Below are positions 53,230 through 63,300 of a stretch of DNA of 64,000 nucleotides, in pieces. The DNA is from Pseudorhodobacter sp. PARRP1 (GTDB lineage: Bacteria > Pseudomonadota > Alphaproteobacteria > Rhodobacterales > Rhodobacteraceae). The position numbers and the translations under genes were made by a program. The notes beneath the pieces were generated by a model. The model was given only the letters and a program-made list of their open reading frames with translations, had not been told where the DNA came from and ran no database searches. The DNA lies in NCBI GenBank assembly GCA_002256245.1, contig NKIU01000005.1, positions 186,001 to 250,000 on the forward strand, written 5' to 3'. Positions within the stretch are counted from its first letter, which is position 1; every line of letters starts with the position of its first letter.

Positions 53230-53651
53230 TGTCCAGCAAACGCGAACTGGTTCTGTCTGCCCTGCACACCCGGCTGCAGACCCTTGCCGCCCCGGTGCTG
53301 CGCGGTGACGTGCTGCCAGAGCGGATCCCCGCAACGGGCCTGATCATCCTGCGCGATGGCAAGCCGGGTGATCCGGAGGTGACCCTGTCGCCTGTGACCT
53401 ATTTCTACGAGCATCGGGCCGAGCTGGAAGTGGTGATCCAAGCCGGGACCGGGCGTGATGCCCTGTTTGATGCGCTGGCCGCGTCTATCGGCGCAGCACT
53501 CGCGACTGATCGCACGCTGGGCGGTCTTTGCGATTGGGTCGAGGCGGAAGCGCCTGAGCCGGTCGATCTGCCGGTTGAAGGGGCCGCAGCCCTGAAAGCC
53601 GCCGTGATCACTGTCGTGCTGCACTACGCCACCTCCGACCCACTGATCTGA
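53229..53651 (+). CDS. Phage minor tail/tail terminator-like protein
   Basis: Protein of 140 residues, start MSSKRELVLSALHTRLQTLA, counterpart of 15476-15895. Position before the tail tube gene and the mixed alpha/beta pattern (LEVVIQAGTGRDALFDALAA) fit a tail terminator such as gpU. The role is inferred from position. Confidence 0.65.
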   Translation: MSSKRELVLSALHTRLQTLAAPVLRGDVLPERIPATGLIILRDGKPGDPEVTLSPVTYFYEHRAELEVVIQAGTGRDALFDALAASIGAALATDRTLGGLCDWVEAEAPEPVDLPVEGAAALKAAVITVVLHYATSDPLI

Positions 53652-53675
53652 TTTCCCTCACAAAAGGACACTGAC

Positions 53676-54947
53676 ATGGCACGCGCACAAGGAGCGCGGG
53701 CGCAGATGGCGCTTGCGTTCGAGACAGTCTACGGCACCCCACCCGGGGCCGGATTTACCCAAATGCCCTTCATCACTTCCTCGCTGGCAGCGGAGCAGCC
53801 ACTGCTGGCCTCCGAACTGCTAGGCTATGGCCGCGATCCCCGCGCGCCCTTGCTGGATGCCATCACCACGGATGGCGATGTGGAAGTGCCAATCGATGCG
53901 GTTGGCTTCGGCTTCTGGCTGAAGGCGGCGTTCGGGGCACCGACCACGGCTGGCACGGTGGCCGCGAGCGGGGCGATCACGTTTTCGGTCCAGCCCGCCG
54001 TTAACTCGACGCTGACGATCAACGGGACCCTGTTCACCTTCGTGGCCTCAGGGGCTGTCGGCAACCAGGTCAACATCGGGGCCAACCTGGCCGCGACCAT
54101 GACGGCGCTGGCCGTGGTTCTGAACGCCAGTGTTGTCGCCGGAGTGCTGTTGGCGACCTACACCGGAACCGCCACCGCGTTGACAATTGTGTTCGACGTC
54201 CTCGGCAGCACCGGAAACACCTTCACGCTGGCGTCGTCGATTGCGCCAGCCTCCAACGGTACGGTGTCGGCGGCAACCCTGACTGGCGGTTTGAACGCCC
54301 ACACCTTCCTGTCGGGAAACTGGACTCTGCCCAGCATATCAATCGAAGTCGCAATGCCCGAAGTCCCGCGATTTGCCATGTATTCCGGCTGCGTCCTGGA
54401 CTCCCTGTCGTGGCAAATGGAGCGATCCGGTCTTCTCGGGGCAAAAGCCATGCTGGTCGCACAGGGCGAGACCATCGCCGGGGCTACAGCCGCTGGTACA
54501 CCCGCCGCCATCACCTTGAAGCGGTTTGGCCATTTCAACGGGGCGATCAAGCGCGACGGGGTGGCGCTGGGCAACATCGTCTCGGCCGATGTGACCTATG
54601 CCAACAATCTGGACCGGATCGAGACCATCCGCTCGGATGCCAAGATCGACGGGGCCGATCCGACCATCGCGGCGCTGACCGGCAAGATCGACGTGCGCTT
54701 TGCAGACACCACACTCTTGACCCAAGCCATCAATGGCACGGCGGCGGCGCTGGAGTTCAGCTACCTGCTGGGTAGCGGCGAGAGCCTGACCCTCACGGCC
54801 CATGCGGTTTATCTGCCGCGCCCGCGCATCGAGATCAAAGGCCCGAAAGGCGTGCAAGCGTCCTTCGATTGGCAAGCCGCACTGGCCACCAGCCCGGCGC
54901 GGATGTGCACCGTGGTGCTGGTCAACACGTTGGCAGGTTACCCATGA
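53676..54947 (+). CDS. Phage tail tube protein
   Basis: Protein of 423 residues. N-terminal [20 protein letters not shown] and [20 protein letters not shown] are shared with the truncated copy at 15920. Repeated Ala/Thr-rich beta segments and the middle RFGHFNGAIKRDGVALGNIV match tail tube proteins of siphophages. It polymerises round the tape measure. AAAAGGA precedes the start; the stop overlaps the chaperone gene. Confidence 0.88.
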   Translation: MARAQGARAQMALAFETVYGTPPGAGFTQMPFITSSLAAEQPLLASELLGYGRDPRAPLLDAITTDGDVEVPIDAVGFGFWLKAAFGAPTTAGTVAASGAITFSVQPAVNSTLTINGTLFTFVASGAVGNQVNIGANLAATMTALAVVLNASVVAGVLLATYTGTATALTIVFDVLGSTGNTFTLASSIAPASNGTVSAATLTGGLNAHTFLSGNWTLPSISIEVAMPEVPRFAMYSGCVLDSLSWQMERSGLLGAKAMLVAQGETIAGATAAGTPAAITLKRFGHFNGAIKRDGVALGNIVSADVTYANNLDRIETIRSDAKIDGADPTIAALTGKIDVRFADTTLLTQAINGTAAALEFSYLLGSGESLTLTAHAVYLPRPRIEIKGPKGVQASFDWQAALATSPARMCTVVLVNTLAGYP

Positions 54948-55381
54948 TCCGGATCAATCTTTCCCCCGAACCGCAATGGCTCGATCTTGGCCACGGGGTA
55001 CGACTACAACTCTCACCGCTTACAACTGCGCTGATGGTGGCAACCCGGTCTGACCCTGCCGTACAGGATCTGGCCGCCGATTCCAGCAATGACACTCGGG
55101 CGGCAGTGTTTGCCGCGGCCCTTGCCCGGCGTGCAATCGTCGGCTGGGAAGGTGTGGGCGACGAAGACGACAATGTGCTGCCAGCGACACCTGAAAACAT
55201 CGACGCCCTCCTGTCGCTCTGGCCGATCTTCGAAGCGTTCAACCTACTCTACGTCAGCCGCGGCATGCTGCTGGACGCGGAAAAAAACGGCTCTGCGCCC
55301 TCGCCGACTGGCACTTCAGTGGGGGCGACAACTACTGCAAGGCCTGCCAGACGCAGTGCCACGACTGCCCAGCGCGGCTGA
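54944..55381 (+). CDS. Tail assembly chaperone G (zero-frame product)
   Basis: Protein of 145 residues made when ribosomes do not slip. Start MIRINLSPEPQWLDLGHGVR; the acidic, helical middle (ENIDALLSLWPIFEAFNLLY) fits a tail chaperone. ATGA overlap with the tail tube gene. After the slippery site the zero frame continues as a low-complexity Thr/Ala/Arg tail, as expected for unselected sequence. It would bind the tape measure during tail assembly. Confidence 0.8.
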   Translation: MIRINLSPEPQWLDLGHGVRLQLSPLTTALMVATRSDPAVQDLAADSSNDTRAAVFAAALARRAIVGWEGVGDEDDNVLPATPENIDALLSLWPIFEAFNLLYVSRGMLLDAEKNGSAPSPTGTSVGATTTARPARRSATTAQRG

Positions 55382-55605
55382 ACCAGCCACTCAGCCATGA
55401 CGGCTGGCAGGTCTGGGACCTGGTCGGCCGTCTTGGTGGCCAGATGCGGGTGGCGGGAAAAGCCGTGCTGGGCTGGGACATGGGCGCAGCTTTTGCCCTC
55501 GCCAACGCGCTGGACTTGAACCCCATGGTGGTGGCGGAACTGCTGCCCGAACTGGAGGCGGTGATGGTCCGCCGCATCAATGAAAAGATCGAAGCATCCG
55601 ATTGA
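54944..55605 (+). CDS. Tail assembly chaperone GT (product of -1 frameshift)
   Basis: Slipping back one base at 55282-55288 joins the first about 115 residues of G to a second domain read in the -1 frame: ADWHFSGGDNYCKACQTQCH, DCPARL, then GWQVWDLVGRLGG and LDLNPMVVAELLPELEAVM, ending at 55605. The second domain has a CxxC...CxxC cluster that could bind metal. A G plus GT pair from one gene by frameshift is standard in lambda-like tails. The combined product has about 220 residues. Confidence 0.8.
55282..55288 (+). other. Programmed -1 ribosomal frameshift site
   Basis: The heptamer A AAA AAC is in the correct phase of the chaperone frame (GAA AAA AAC encoding Glu-Lys-Asn). This is one of the strongest known bacterial/viral -1 slip sequences. 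The -1 frame is open for 105 further codons with clear protein character. Confidence 0.85.
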
Positions 55606-55628
55606 TCGAATTTTAACCGGACGCTTCA

Positions 55629-55841
55629 TCAAAAGCGATCCGACCGGTCCCGTGGGTCTTGGATGGATGCGCCATCGGCCAGACTCTTCAAAGCCCCGTG
55701 CCGCGGTACCGGAATCAAAAGGACACCTGTGCCCTTGGGGATGAAAGCGAAAGTCTGCCCGGCCTTCCACTTTCGCGTCTCTCGGATCGCTTGGGGGATC
55801 GTGATCTGAAACGTCGAGGACAGGGTGGCGATCGCCGACAT
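55629..55841 (-). CDS. AbrB/MazE-like transcription factor, antisense orphan
   Basis: Protein of 70 residues with an AbrB/SpoVT-type swapped-hairpin domain (STFQITIPQAIRETRKWKAG, then FAFIPKGTGVLLIPV). Such proteins are antitoxins or regulators that bind DNA as dimers. The MSAI start at 55841 gives the compact domain; longer frames exist. It is antisense between the tail chaperone and tape measure genes and has no toxin gene next to it. It is probably a moron gene expressed from the prophage. Confidence 0.7.
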   Translation of the reverse strand: MSAIATLSSTFQITIPQAIRETRKWKAGQTFAFIPKGTGVLLIPVPRHGALKSLADGASIQDPRDRSDRF

Positions 55842-55911
55842 GATCATAGGCCTCCTTGAGCGAAGACAAAACCGTAAGAAGACCACCCCGGAAATTCAAG
55901 GGATCTGATCC

Positions 55912-58368
55912 ATGGCTGAGAAACGCGTTTCCGTGCGGCTGGCTGCCGTCGGCGGCAAACAGGTGCGTGCCGAGTTGGAGGGCGTCGGCGATGCCGGTGT
56001 CAAAGGCTTCGGGCGGATGTCGAAGGAAGCGGAGATCGCCAATGCAAGACTTGCCGCATTTTCCACCCGGGTGAAGATCGCGGCGGCGGTGGCCGTTGCA
56101 GCCGCTGCTGCAGCTGGCATCGCCATGATCCGGTCGGGCTTAGAGACCATCGACGCGCAGGCCAATCTGGCACAATCGCTTGGCACCACCACCCGCAGCA
56201 TTCAGGTGCTGACTTTCGCCGGGGACTTAGCCGGGGTCTCGATGGAGGAGATCACGGCGGCGACCAAGAAACTGACCCTGAAGCTGTCGGATGCGGCAGG
56301 TGGCACTGGTACGGCGGTCGATGCGCTTCAGCGCCTGCACCTGACGGCGACGGATTTGCAGGCGCTGCCCCTCGATGAACGCATCGTCGCCATTCAGGAC
56401 GCACTCGCGAAGTTCGTCCCGCCTGCCGAGCGGGCGGCTGTGGCATCGGCGCTCTTTGGTGACAAGGCGGCCCTCGCTTTTAGCCGGATCGATTCTGCCA
56501 CCCTGCGCCAAGCATCTCAGGACATCACCGACTTCGGGGTGGCGGTGTCGGATCAAGATGCCGATCAGATCCGGACCGCTGGCGATGCCATCGACCGGCT
56601 TGGCCTGGTCTGGCTCGGCCTGACCAACCAGTTGACGGTTGCGGTCGCCCCGGCGCTGGAGGTCGTGGCCAATGCGCTGGCCGATGCCACGCGGGTCGGT
56701 GGGGTGTTTCAGACCAGCATCAGCTTTCTGGGCAACCACATTGGCGAGATTGCCAGCATCGCCGGGGCCTTCGCCACTTTCTTTGCAGGGCGTTTTGTCA
56801 TTGCGCTGGGCGCAGCAGCGTTGGGTGTCAGCGGGTTTTCCTTGTCCCTCACCGTTTTGAAAGGGGTCTTGATCCGCACCGGCATCGGCGCTTTGATCGT
56901 CGGCGCCGGGGAATTGGCCTATCAGTTCTCCAAGCTGGTCGAGGGCGCTGGCGGCTTTGGCGCGGCGCTGGGCCTTTTGTCCGATTTTGCCAGCGAAGTC
57001 TGGGACCGGATCGGCCTTGGCGTCGACGCGGTCGTGGCCAGCCTGCAAGCCAGCTGGTCTGGCATCACCGCCACCGTGGCGGACGCAATGCAGGGCGCGC
57101 TGGTGGCCGTGGTGGGTCTTGGCAATTCGTCGGCTGGAGTGTTCCAAGGGGCGTTCGATGCCGTGAAAGCTATCTGGTCGGCCTTGCCGTCCGCTATCGG
57201 CGACTTCGCCTTCCAGGCGGCGAACGGGCTGATTGGTGGCGTCGAGGCGATGCTGAACGGTGTCGTCACTCGGATCAACACCTTCATCTCCGGTTTGAAT
57301 GCGGCGCTCGACATGTTGCCTGATTGGGCCACCGGTGAGGGCGGCATTCAGATTGGCACCCTCGATCCGGTCGCGCTGGGCCGTGTCGGCAATCCGTTTG
57401 AAGGCGCGGCAACCGCAGCAGGAGCTGCCGCAGCCGATGCGTTCAAGTCGGCAATGGGCAAAACTTATCTCGAGACGCCCGACCTCGGATTTGGCACAAT
57501 GGCCAGTGATGCCCGCGACCGGGCCGCCGCCTATACCGAAGCCTCCGGCATGCTGACCGACGCCGCCACCCGTCCTCTCGCCAGTTGGCAAGCGCTGCAG
57601 GCGACGATGACCACGGCCGGAACGGACGGCACAACGGCGCTCGATGCCGCCACGGTTGCAGCAGACGGAACCACCGACGCCCTCAACGATGCGGGCACTG
57701 CCGCAGGCGACGCAGGTGCGGCGGGCAAAGCCGCCGGGGAAGCCGCCGCCTCCGGGGCGAACACGGCGGCCACCGGTTGGGCTGCCGTCACAGCGGCTCT
57801 GGCGGACTACGCCTCCAAGGCCCGCGACATCGGCGCCGATGTTGGCCAGACGCTGGTCGGGGCGTTCCAGAGCGCCGAGGACGCCGTGGGCAACTTCGTC
57901 AAAACCGGCAAGCTGAGTTTCGGCGATCTTGTCACCTCGATCTTGGCCGACCTGGCTAAGCTCGCCGCACGAAAGTTCATCCTCGGTCCGATTGCCTCTG
58001 CACTTGACGGCGTGTTGGGTTCGTTCGGTGGTGGCGGGTTGTTTGCCGGTATGACAGGGGCCGCAGTGCATCACGCGGGTGGCGTCGTTGGCGGCACAGC
58101 TCCCACGCGCGCGGTTTCGGTCATGGCCTTCGCCGGGGCACCCCGCATGCATTCTGGCGGTTTTGCCGGACTGCGCCCCGATGAAGTCCCCGCCATCTTG
58201 CAGAAAGGCGAGCGGGTGCTCTCGCGGCGGGAAACGGCGGGCTACGGCGCAGGTGGTAACGTCAGCATCACGATTCAGACCCGCGACGCCGAAAGCTTCC
58301 GCCAGTCGCGCACGCAAGTGGCATCGGACATCGCCCGGGCGGTTTCGCTGGGCCGAAGAGGTATGTAA
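55912..58368 (+). CDS. Phage tail tape measure protein
   Basis: Protein of 818 residues that sets tail length and passes through the tube during DNA entry. The N-terminus (RVSVRLAAVGGKQVRAELEG) and GLETIDAQANLAQSLGTTTR match lambda-like tape measures. Central hydrophobic segments (FFAGRFVIALGAAALGVSGF) and Ala/Thr-rich stretches (about 555-620) follow. The C-terminus has EVPAILQKGERVLSRRE, a conserved tape measure ending. Overlaps the next gene by one base. Confidence 0.9.
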   Translation: MAEKRVSVRLAAVGGKQVRAELEGVGDAGVKGFGRMSKEAEIANARLAAFSTRVKIAAAVAVAAAAAAGIAMIRSGLETIDAQANLAQSLGTTTRSIQVLTFAGDLAGVSMEEITAATKKLTLKLSDAAGGTGTAVDALQRLHLTATDLQALPLDERIVAIQDALAKFVPPAERAAVASALFGDKAALAFSRIDSATLRQASQDITDFGVAVSDQDADQIRTAGDAIDRLGLVWLGLTNQLTVAVAPALEVVANALADATRVGGVFQTSISFLGNHIGEIASIAGAFATFFAGRFVIALGAAALGVSGFSLSLTVLKGVLIRTGIGALIVGAGELAYQFSKLVEGAGGFGAALGLLSDFASEVWDRIGLGVDAVVASLQASWSGITATVADAMQGALVAVVGLGNSSAGVFQGAFDAVKAIWSALPSAIGDFAFQAANGLIGGVEAMLNGVVTRINTFISGLNAALDMLPDWATGEGGIQIGTLDPVALGRVGNPFEGAATAAGAAAADAFKSAMGKTYLETPDLGFGTMASDARDRAAAYTEASGMLTDAATRPLASWQALQATMTTAGTDGTTALDAATVAADGTTDALNDAGTAAGDAGAAGKAAGEAAASGANTAATGWAAVTAALADYASKARDIGADVGQTLVGAFQSAEDAVGNFVKTGKLSFGDLVTSILADLAKLAARKFILGPIASALDGVLGSFGGGGLFAGMTGAAVHHAGGVVGGTAPTRAVSVMAFAGAPRMHSGGFAGLRPDEVPAILQKGERVLSRRETAGYGAGGNVSITIQTRDAESFRQSRTQVASDIARAVSLGRRGM

Positions 58369-58994
58369 TGGCGTTTCACGAGATCAGGTTTCCCGACAAC
58401 ATCAGCCGAGGGGCGCGCGGCGGGCCGGAACGACGCACGCAAGTCGTCGAGCTGGCAAGCGGTGATGAGGAGCGCAATGCCAGCTGGGCCAACTCGCGGC
58501 GGCGCTATGATGTGGCTTACGGCATCCGCCGCGCTGATGATCTGGCGTCCGTTGTCGCGTTTTTCGAGGCCCGCAACGGGCGGCTCTTTGGCTTTCGCTA
58601 TAAGGATTGGGCGGATTATAAATCCGGCCTGCCCTCGACGCCTACAGGCGCAACGGATCTGCAGATCGGCACGGGCACCGGCAGCCTGAAGACCTTCCAG
58701 ATGGCCAAAAGCTACACCTCCGGCGCGCAAACATGGACCCGGACAATCGCCAAACCGGTGACCGGCACCGTTCGTATCGCGCTGGGCGTGGTGGAACAGA
58801 TGTCGGGCTGGACGCTGGATACAACCACTGGCGTCATCACTTTCACCACCGCGCCAGGCAATGGCGTCATCGTCCGCGCCGGGTTCGAGTTCGATGTGCC
58901 GGTGCGCTTCGATACCGATATGCTCGACGTCACCCTCGATATCGAACGGCTGGGGTCGATCACATCCATCCCCTTGATTGAGGTCCGGTCATGA
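58368..58994 (+). CDS. DUF2460 distal tail protein (GTA gp12-like)
   Basis: Protein of 208 residues of the DUF2460 family (start MAFHEIRFPDNISRGARGGP, then RRRYDVAYGIRRADDLASVV and FFEARNGRLFGFRYKDWADY). In gene transfer agents this is the distal tail component at the tip of the tube. ATGA overlap with the next gene. First of four genes in the order seen in GTA-like baseplates. Confidence 0.9.
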   Translation: MAFHEIRFPDNISRGARGGPERRTQVVELASGDEERNASWANSRRRYDVAYGIRRADDLASVVAFFEARNGRLFGFRYKDWADYKSGLPSTPTGATDLQIGTGTGSLKTFQMAKSYTSGAQTWTRTIAKPVTGTVRIALGVVEQMSGWTLDTTTGVITFTTAPGNGVIVRAGFEFDVPVRFDTDMLDVTLDIERLGSITSIPLIEVRS

Positions 58995-59875
58995 AATCGC
59001 TGTCATCTGAATTGCAGGCCCACTTGGACGGCGGCACCACCACCCTGTCCTGGTGCTGGCGGATTTCCCGCGCGGATGGGGTGACGCTGGGCTTCACAGA
59101 TCACGACGTGATGCTGGCCTTCGAAGGCACGGATTTCGAACCTGAAAGCGGGTTTGCCGCATCCGAAGTGCGCTCAGGTTCCGACCTCTCTGTCGATGCG
59201 CAGGATGCAGAGGGCGTACTGACCTCGGATCGCATCACAGAAACCGACATCCTCGACGGGCGCTGGGACAACGCGGCGGTCGAGTTGTGGCGGGTAAACT
59301 GGGCAGACACCAGCCAGCGCGTCTTGCTGCGCCGGGGTGCGGTGGGTCAAATCCGGCGCGGTCGCATGGCCTTTGTGGCCGAAGTGCGCAGCCTCGCCCA
59401 TGCGCTGGGCCAGACCGTGGGGCGGACGTTTCAGGCGAGTTGCGACGCGGCGCTGGGCGATACTCGCTGCGGCATCGATCTGGAAAACGCCGCCTACAAG
59501 GGCAGTGGCGTGGTGACCGACCTGCTGCGCGACCGAGCGTTCCTGGCCACGGGCCTGTCCGGGTTCGCGGCGGGCTGGTTCACTTCCGGCACGCTGACCT
59601 GGACCAGCGGTGCCAATGTCGGGCGGATCACTGAAGTGCTGAGCCACGGATTGACCGACGCCATCGCGTCCCTGACCCTGCTGGAAGCGCCGGTGCGCGG
59701 CATTGCAAATGGCGACGCCTTCATCGCCCGCGCTGGCTGTGACAAGCGCATCGCGACCTGCAGTGCGAAGTTCGCCAACACCGCCAATTTCAGGGGCTTC
59801 CCCAATATTCCGGGCCAGGATGCCGTGCTGCGCTATGCCAGCCGGGACGGCAGCAATGATGGGACGGTGCTGTGA
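58991..59875 (+). CDS. DUF2163 baseplate hub protein (GTA gp13-like)
   Basis: Protein of 294 residues of the DUF2163 family. N-terminal SRADGVTLGFTDHDV is the signature, then EVRSLAHALGQTVGRTF, and the C-terminal Cys-containing AGCDKRIATCSAKFANTANF. It is a hub protein at the tail tip. Both ends overlap or touch neighbours. Confidence 0.9.
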   Translation: MKSLSSELQAHLDGGTTTLSWCWRISRADGVTLGFTDHDVMLAFEGTDFEPESGFAASEVRSGSDLSVDAQDAEGVLTSDRITETDILDGRWDNAAVELWRVNWADTSQRVLLRRGAVGQIRRGRMAFVAEVRSLAHALGQTVGRTFQASCDAALGDTRCGIDLENAAYKGSGVVTDLLRDRAFLATGLSGFAAGWFTSGTLTWTSGANVGRITEVLSHGLTDAIASLTLLEAPVRGIANGDAFIARAGCDKRIATCSAKFANTANFRGFPNIPGQDAVLRYASRDGSNDGTVL

Positions 59876-60306
59876 TGACCGCCGATCCCGACCTTGTTGT
59901 CGCAGTTGCGCGTTCCTGGCTCGGCACCCCTTACCATGATCAGGCCAGCCTGCGCGGGGTTGGTTGCGACTGCCTTGGGCTTGCGCGTGGGGTCTGGCGA
60001 GAGGTTGTCGGAGACGAACCCTTCCCGATCCCGTCCTACAGCCGGGGTTGGGGCGAGACGGGGCCGCGTGAAGTGCTGGCGGATGGCGCGCGGCGCATGA
60101 TGCCCGAGATCGCACTGGATGGTGTCGGGCCTGGTGTCCTGATCTTGTTTCGCATGACGCCACGCGCCATCGCCAAGCATGTCGGGATCCTGACTGGCCC
60201 AGACAGCTTCATCCATGCCTACGAACGCCTCGGGGTGATCGAGGAAGTTCTGACACCGATCTGGCGGCGGCGCATCGCCTTCGCCTTTCTGTTCCTCCAA
60301 AGCTGA
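59875..60306 (+). CDS. NlpC/P60 tail-tip peptidase (GTA gp14-like)
   Basis: Cysteine peptidase of 143 residues. Catalytic Cys lies in LRGVGCDCLGLARGVW and His in KHVGILTGPDSFIHAY. The enzyme probably cleaves peptidoglycan peptides to let the tail through the cell wall. It can start at GTG 59872 or ATG 59875. No signal peptide, as expected for a tail component. Confidence 0.88.
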   Translation: MTADPDLVVAVARSWLGTPYHDQASLRGVGCDCLGLARGVWREVVGDEPFPIPSYSRGWGETGPREVLADGARRMMPEIALDGVGPGVLILFRMTPRAIAKHVGILTGPDSFIHAYERLGVIEEVLTPIWRRRIAFAFLFLQS

Positions 60307-60316
60307 GGCCCCACAC

Positions 60317-63300
60317 ATGGCAACTCTTGTTCTCGGGGCCGTCGGCTCCGCGATTGGCGCTGGCTTCGGCGGCACCATCCTTGGCTTCTCGGGCGCGGCC
60401 ATCGGCGGCTTCATCGGATCAACTATCGGATCGGCCGTCGACAGCTGGATTGTGTCTTCCCTGGCCCCGGCCCAGCGCATCGAGGGTGCGCGGCTCGACA
60501 GTCTGCGCATTACCTCCTCGACCGAAGGGGCGGTGATCCCCCGCCTCTATGGCCGGATGCGTCTGGGTGGCAATATCATCTGGGCCACCGATTTCCGCGA
60601 AGAAACCCGCACCAACAGCCAGGGCGGTGGCAAAGGCGGTGGCGGCCCGAAGGTCACCACGACCGAATACCTTTACTTCGCCTCTTTCGCAGTCGCCTTG
60701 TGTGAAGGGCCGATCACCGGGATTGGCCGTGTCTTGGCCGATGGCAAGGCCATGGACATGACGAGCGTCACCTGGCGCTGGTATCCGGGCGACGAGCTTC
60801 AGACCCCGGACCCGTTCATTTCCGCCAAGATGGGCCTGTCAGGGACCCCGGCCTATCGGGGAACGGCCTATGTGGTTCTGGAAGAGTTAGACCTCACCCC
60901 CTTCGGTAACCGCCTGCCGCAGATCAGCTTCGAAGTGTTTCGCCCCTTGGCGGATCCCGACACCGCCGAAGGCCTAGTGCGCGCCGTCACGATGATCCCG
61001 GCCTCGGGCGAATTCGCCTATGCCACTGTGCCGGTCAAGAAATCCAGCGGCTCCGGCAGTGCCACCGTGGCCGAAAACCTGAACGCCATCCCCGAGACGC
61101 CCGACATTGTCGTGGCTCTGGACCGGCTGCAATCCATGGCACCGGCGGTCGAGAGCCTGTCCCTTGTTGTGGCGTGGTTCGGCGATGACCTGCGGGCGGG
61201 CAGTTGCAAGGTTCGCCCCGGCGTCGAGGTGGCGGCCAAGACCACGACGCCCTCCGCATGGGTGGTGAATGGCGTTTCCCGCGCCAGCGCCGTTTTGGTC
61301 AGCCGAGATGCCGGGGACCGCCCGGTCTATGGCGGCACACCGGCAGATTTCGCGGTGGTGCAGGCCATTAAAGAGATTAAAGCACGCGGGTTGCGCGTCA
61401 CCTTTTATCCATTCCTGCTGCTGGATGTGCCGCCCGGCAATACCAAGCCGAACCCCTATTCGGACAATGCCGCCACCGCTGGCCAACCGACTTTCCCCTG
61501 GCGGGGCCGGATCACCTGTTCTCCGGCAGCGGGCTATGTCGGAACGGTGGACAAGACCGGCACCGCCGCCACGCAGGTCGCAGCCCTGTTTGGCACCGCG
61601 ATGCCCGGCAATTTCAGTGTTGCAGGCGAGGCCGTCAGCTGGACCGGCCCGGTCGGGGAATGGGGTCTTCGCCGGATGATCCTGCATTATGCCCACCTCT
61701 GCGCAGCGGCCGGTGGCGTCGATGCTTTCCTCATCGGCTCGGAACTGCCCGGCCTGACCACGATCCGAAGCGGGGCCGCGACCTATCCCACCGTGACCGC
61801 CCTGAAATCCCTCTCGGCAGACGTGCGTGCCATCCTCGGCGCTGGGACCAAGATCGGCTATGCGGGCGATTGGTCGGAATATTTCGGTCACCACCCGAGC
61901 GATGGCAGCGGTGACGTCTATTTCCACCTCGATCCGCTCTGGTCGGACGCGAACATCGATTTCATCGGCATCGATAACTACATGCCGCTGTCGGATTGGC
62001 GCGACGGGTTCGACCATGCTGATGCAGCGCTGGCCCCGGCCATCTATGACCGCTCCTATTTGCAATCCAACATCACGGGTAGCGAGGGGTTTGACTGGTT
62101 CTATGCCAGCCCATCGGATCGGACGACGCAGACCCGGACGGCGATCACGGATGGCGCTGCCGCCAAGCCGTGGGTCTTCCGTTTCAAGGATCTGCGCGCC
62201 TGGTGGCAATACCCGCATTTCAACCGGCCGGGCGGCATCGAGAGCGGGATCCCGACAGCTTGGGTGCCGCAGTCCAAACCGATCTGGTTCACCGAACTGG
62301 GTTGCCCGGCCATTGATCGCGGCACAAACCAACCGAACGTGTTCTTCGACCCGAAGTCATCGGAAAGCTTCACACCCTACTTTTCACGCGGGTGGCGCGA
62401 CGACGCAATCCAGCGCGCTTATCTGGAAGCGACCTATCTGTTCTGGGGCGCTGCGGCGAATAATCCGACCTCGGTGATCTACGGAGACAGAATGGTGCAT
62501 GTCCCCGAATGCGCCGCCTGGACCTGGGATGCGCGGCCCTATCCGTTCTTTCCGGAACTGACCACTGTCTGGACAGATGGGCCGAACTGGCGGCTCGGCC
62601 ATTGGCTGACCGGACGGCTGGGGGCGGTGTCTCTCGCGGCCCTCGTGCGCCATCTCTGCCTGCGATCTGGCATGGCCGAAGCTCTGATCGACGTGTCGGG
62701 GCTGTGGGGAGCCGTCGAGGGCTATGTGATTTCGGCGCTGGAGGCTCCACGCGCCTCGATTTCCACGCTGGCCCGGCATTTCGGGTTCGATGCTGTGGAA
62801 AGCGAGGGGCACATTCGGTTCCTGATGCGCGGCCGCATCGCTACCGCCACGACCAGGCCTGACGCGATGGTCGCCGCCTCCTCCGCCAAGGGCGATGTGA
62901 TGGAACTGACTCGGGCGCAGGAGTCTGAGTTGCCACAGGCGTTGAAATGGCAGGTGGCTCGTGCCGACGAGGATTATGACGCGGCGCAAGTCGAGGCGCG
63001 GCGCATCACCGTCGACACCAGCCGCATTGCTTCGGAGGCCTTTCCGATGGCAGTGCCGCCCGAGGAGGCTGAACGCCGCTGCCGCCGCGCGTTGATGGAA
63101 GCCTGGGTCGGCCGCGAAAGTGCCGTGTTCAAACTGCCACCCTCGCAGCTGGCGCTGGATCCCTGCGATGTGGTGCTTTTGGATCACGATGGCCGCCTGA
63201 CCGAACTGCGGTTGGTGTCGATTGCCGATTCCGATGTGCGCGGCATCGAGGCCGTGCGCCAGGACCGTGCAGTCTATGATCTGCCGCCCGGCGATGCCCG

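Noticed and set aside
56227-58317. 696-codon minus-strand open frame opposite the tape measure gene
   Set aside because: Arg/Gly/Cys-rich translation typical of an antisense shadow; the plus-strand tape measure is well supported.
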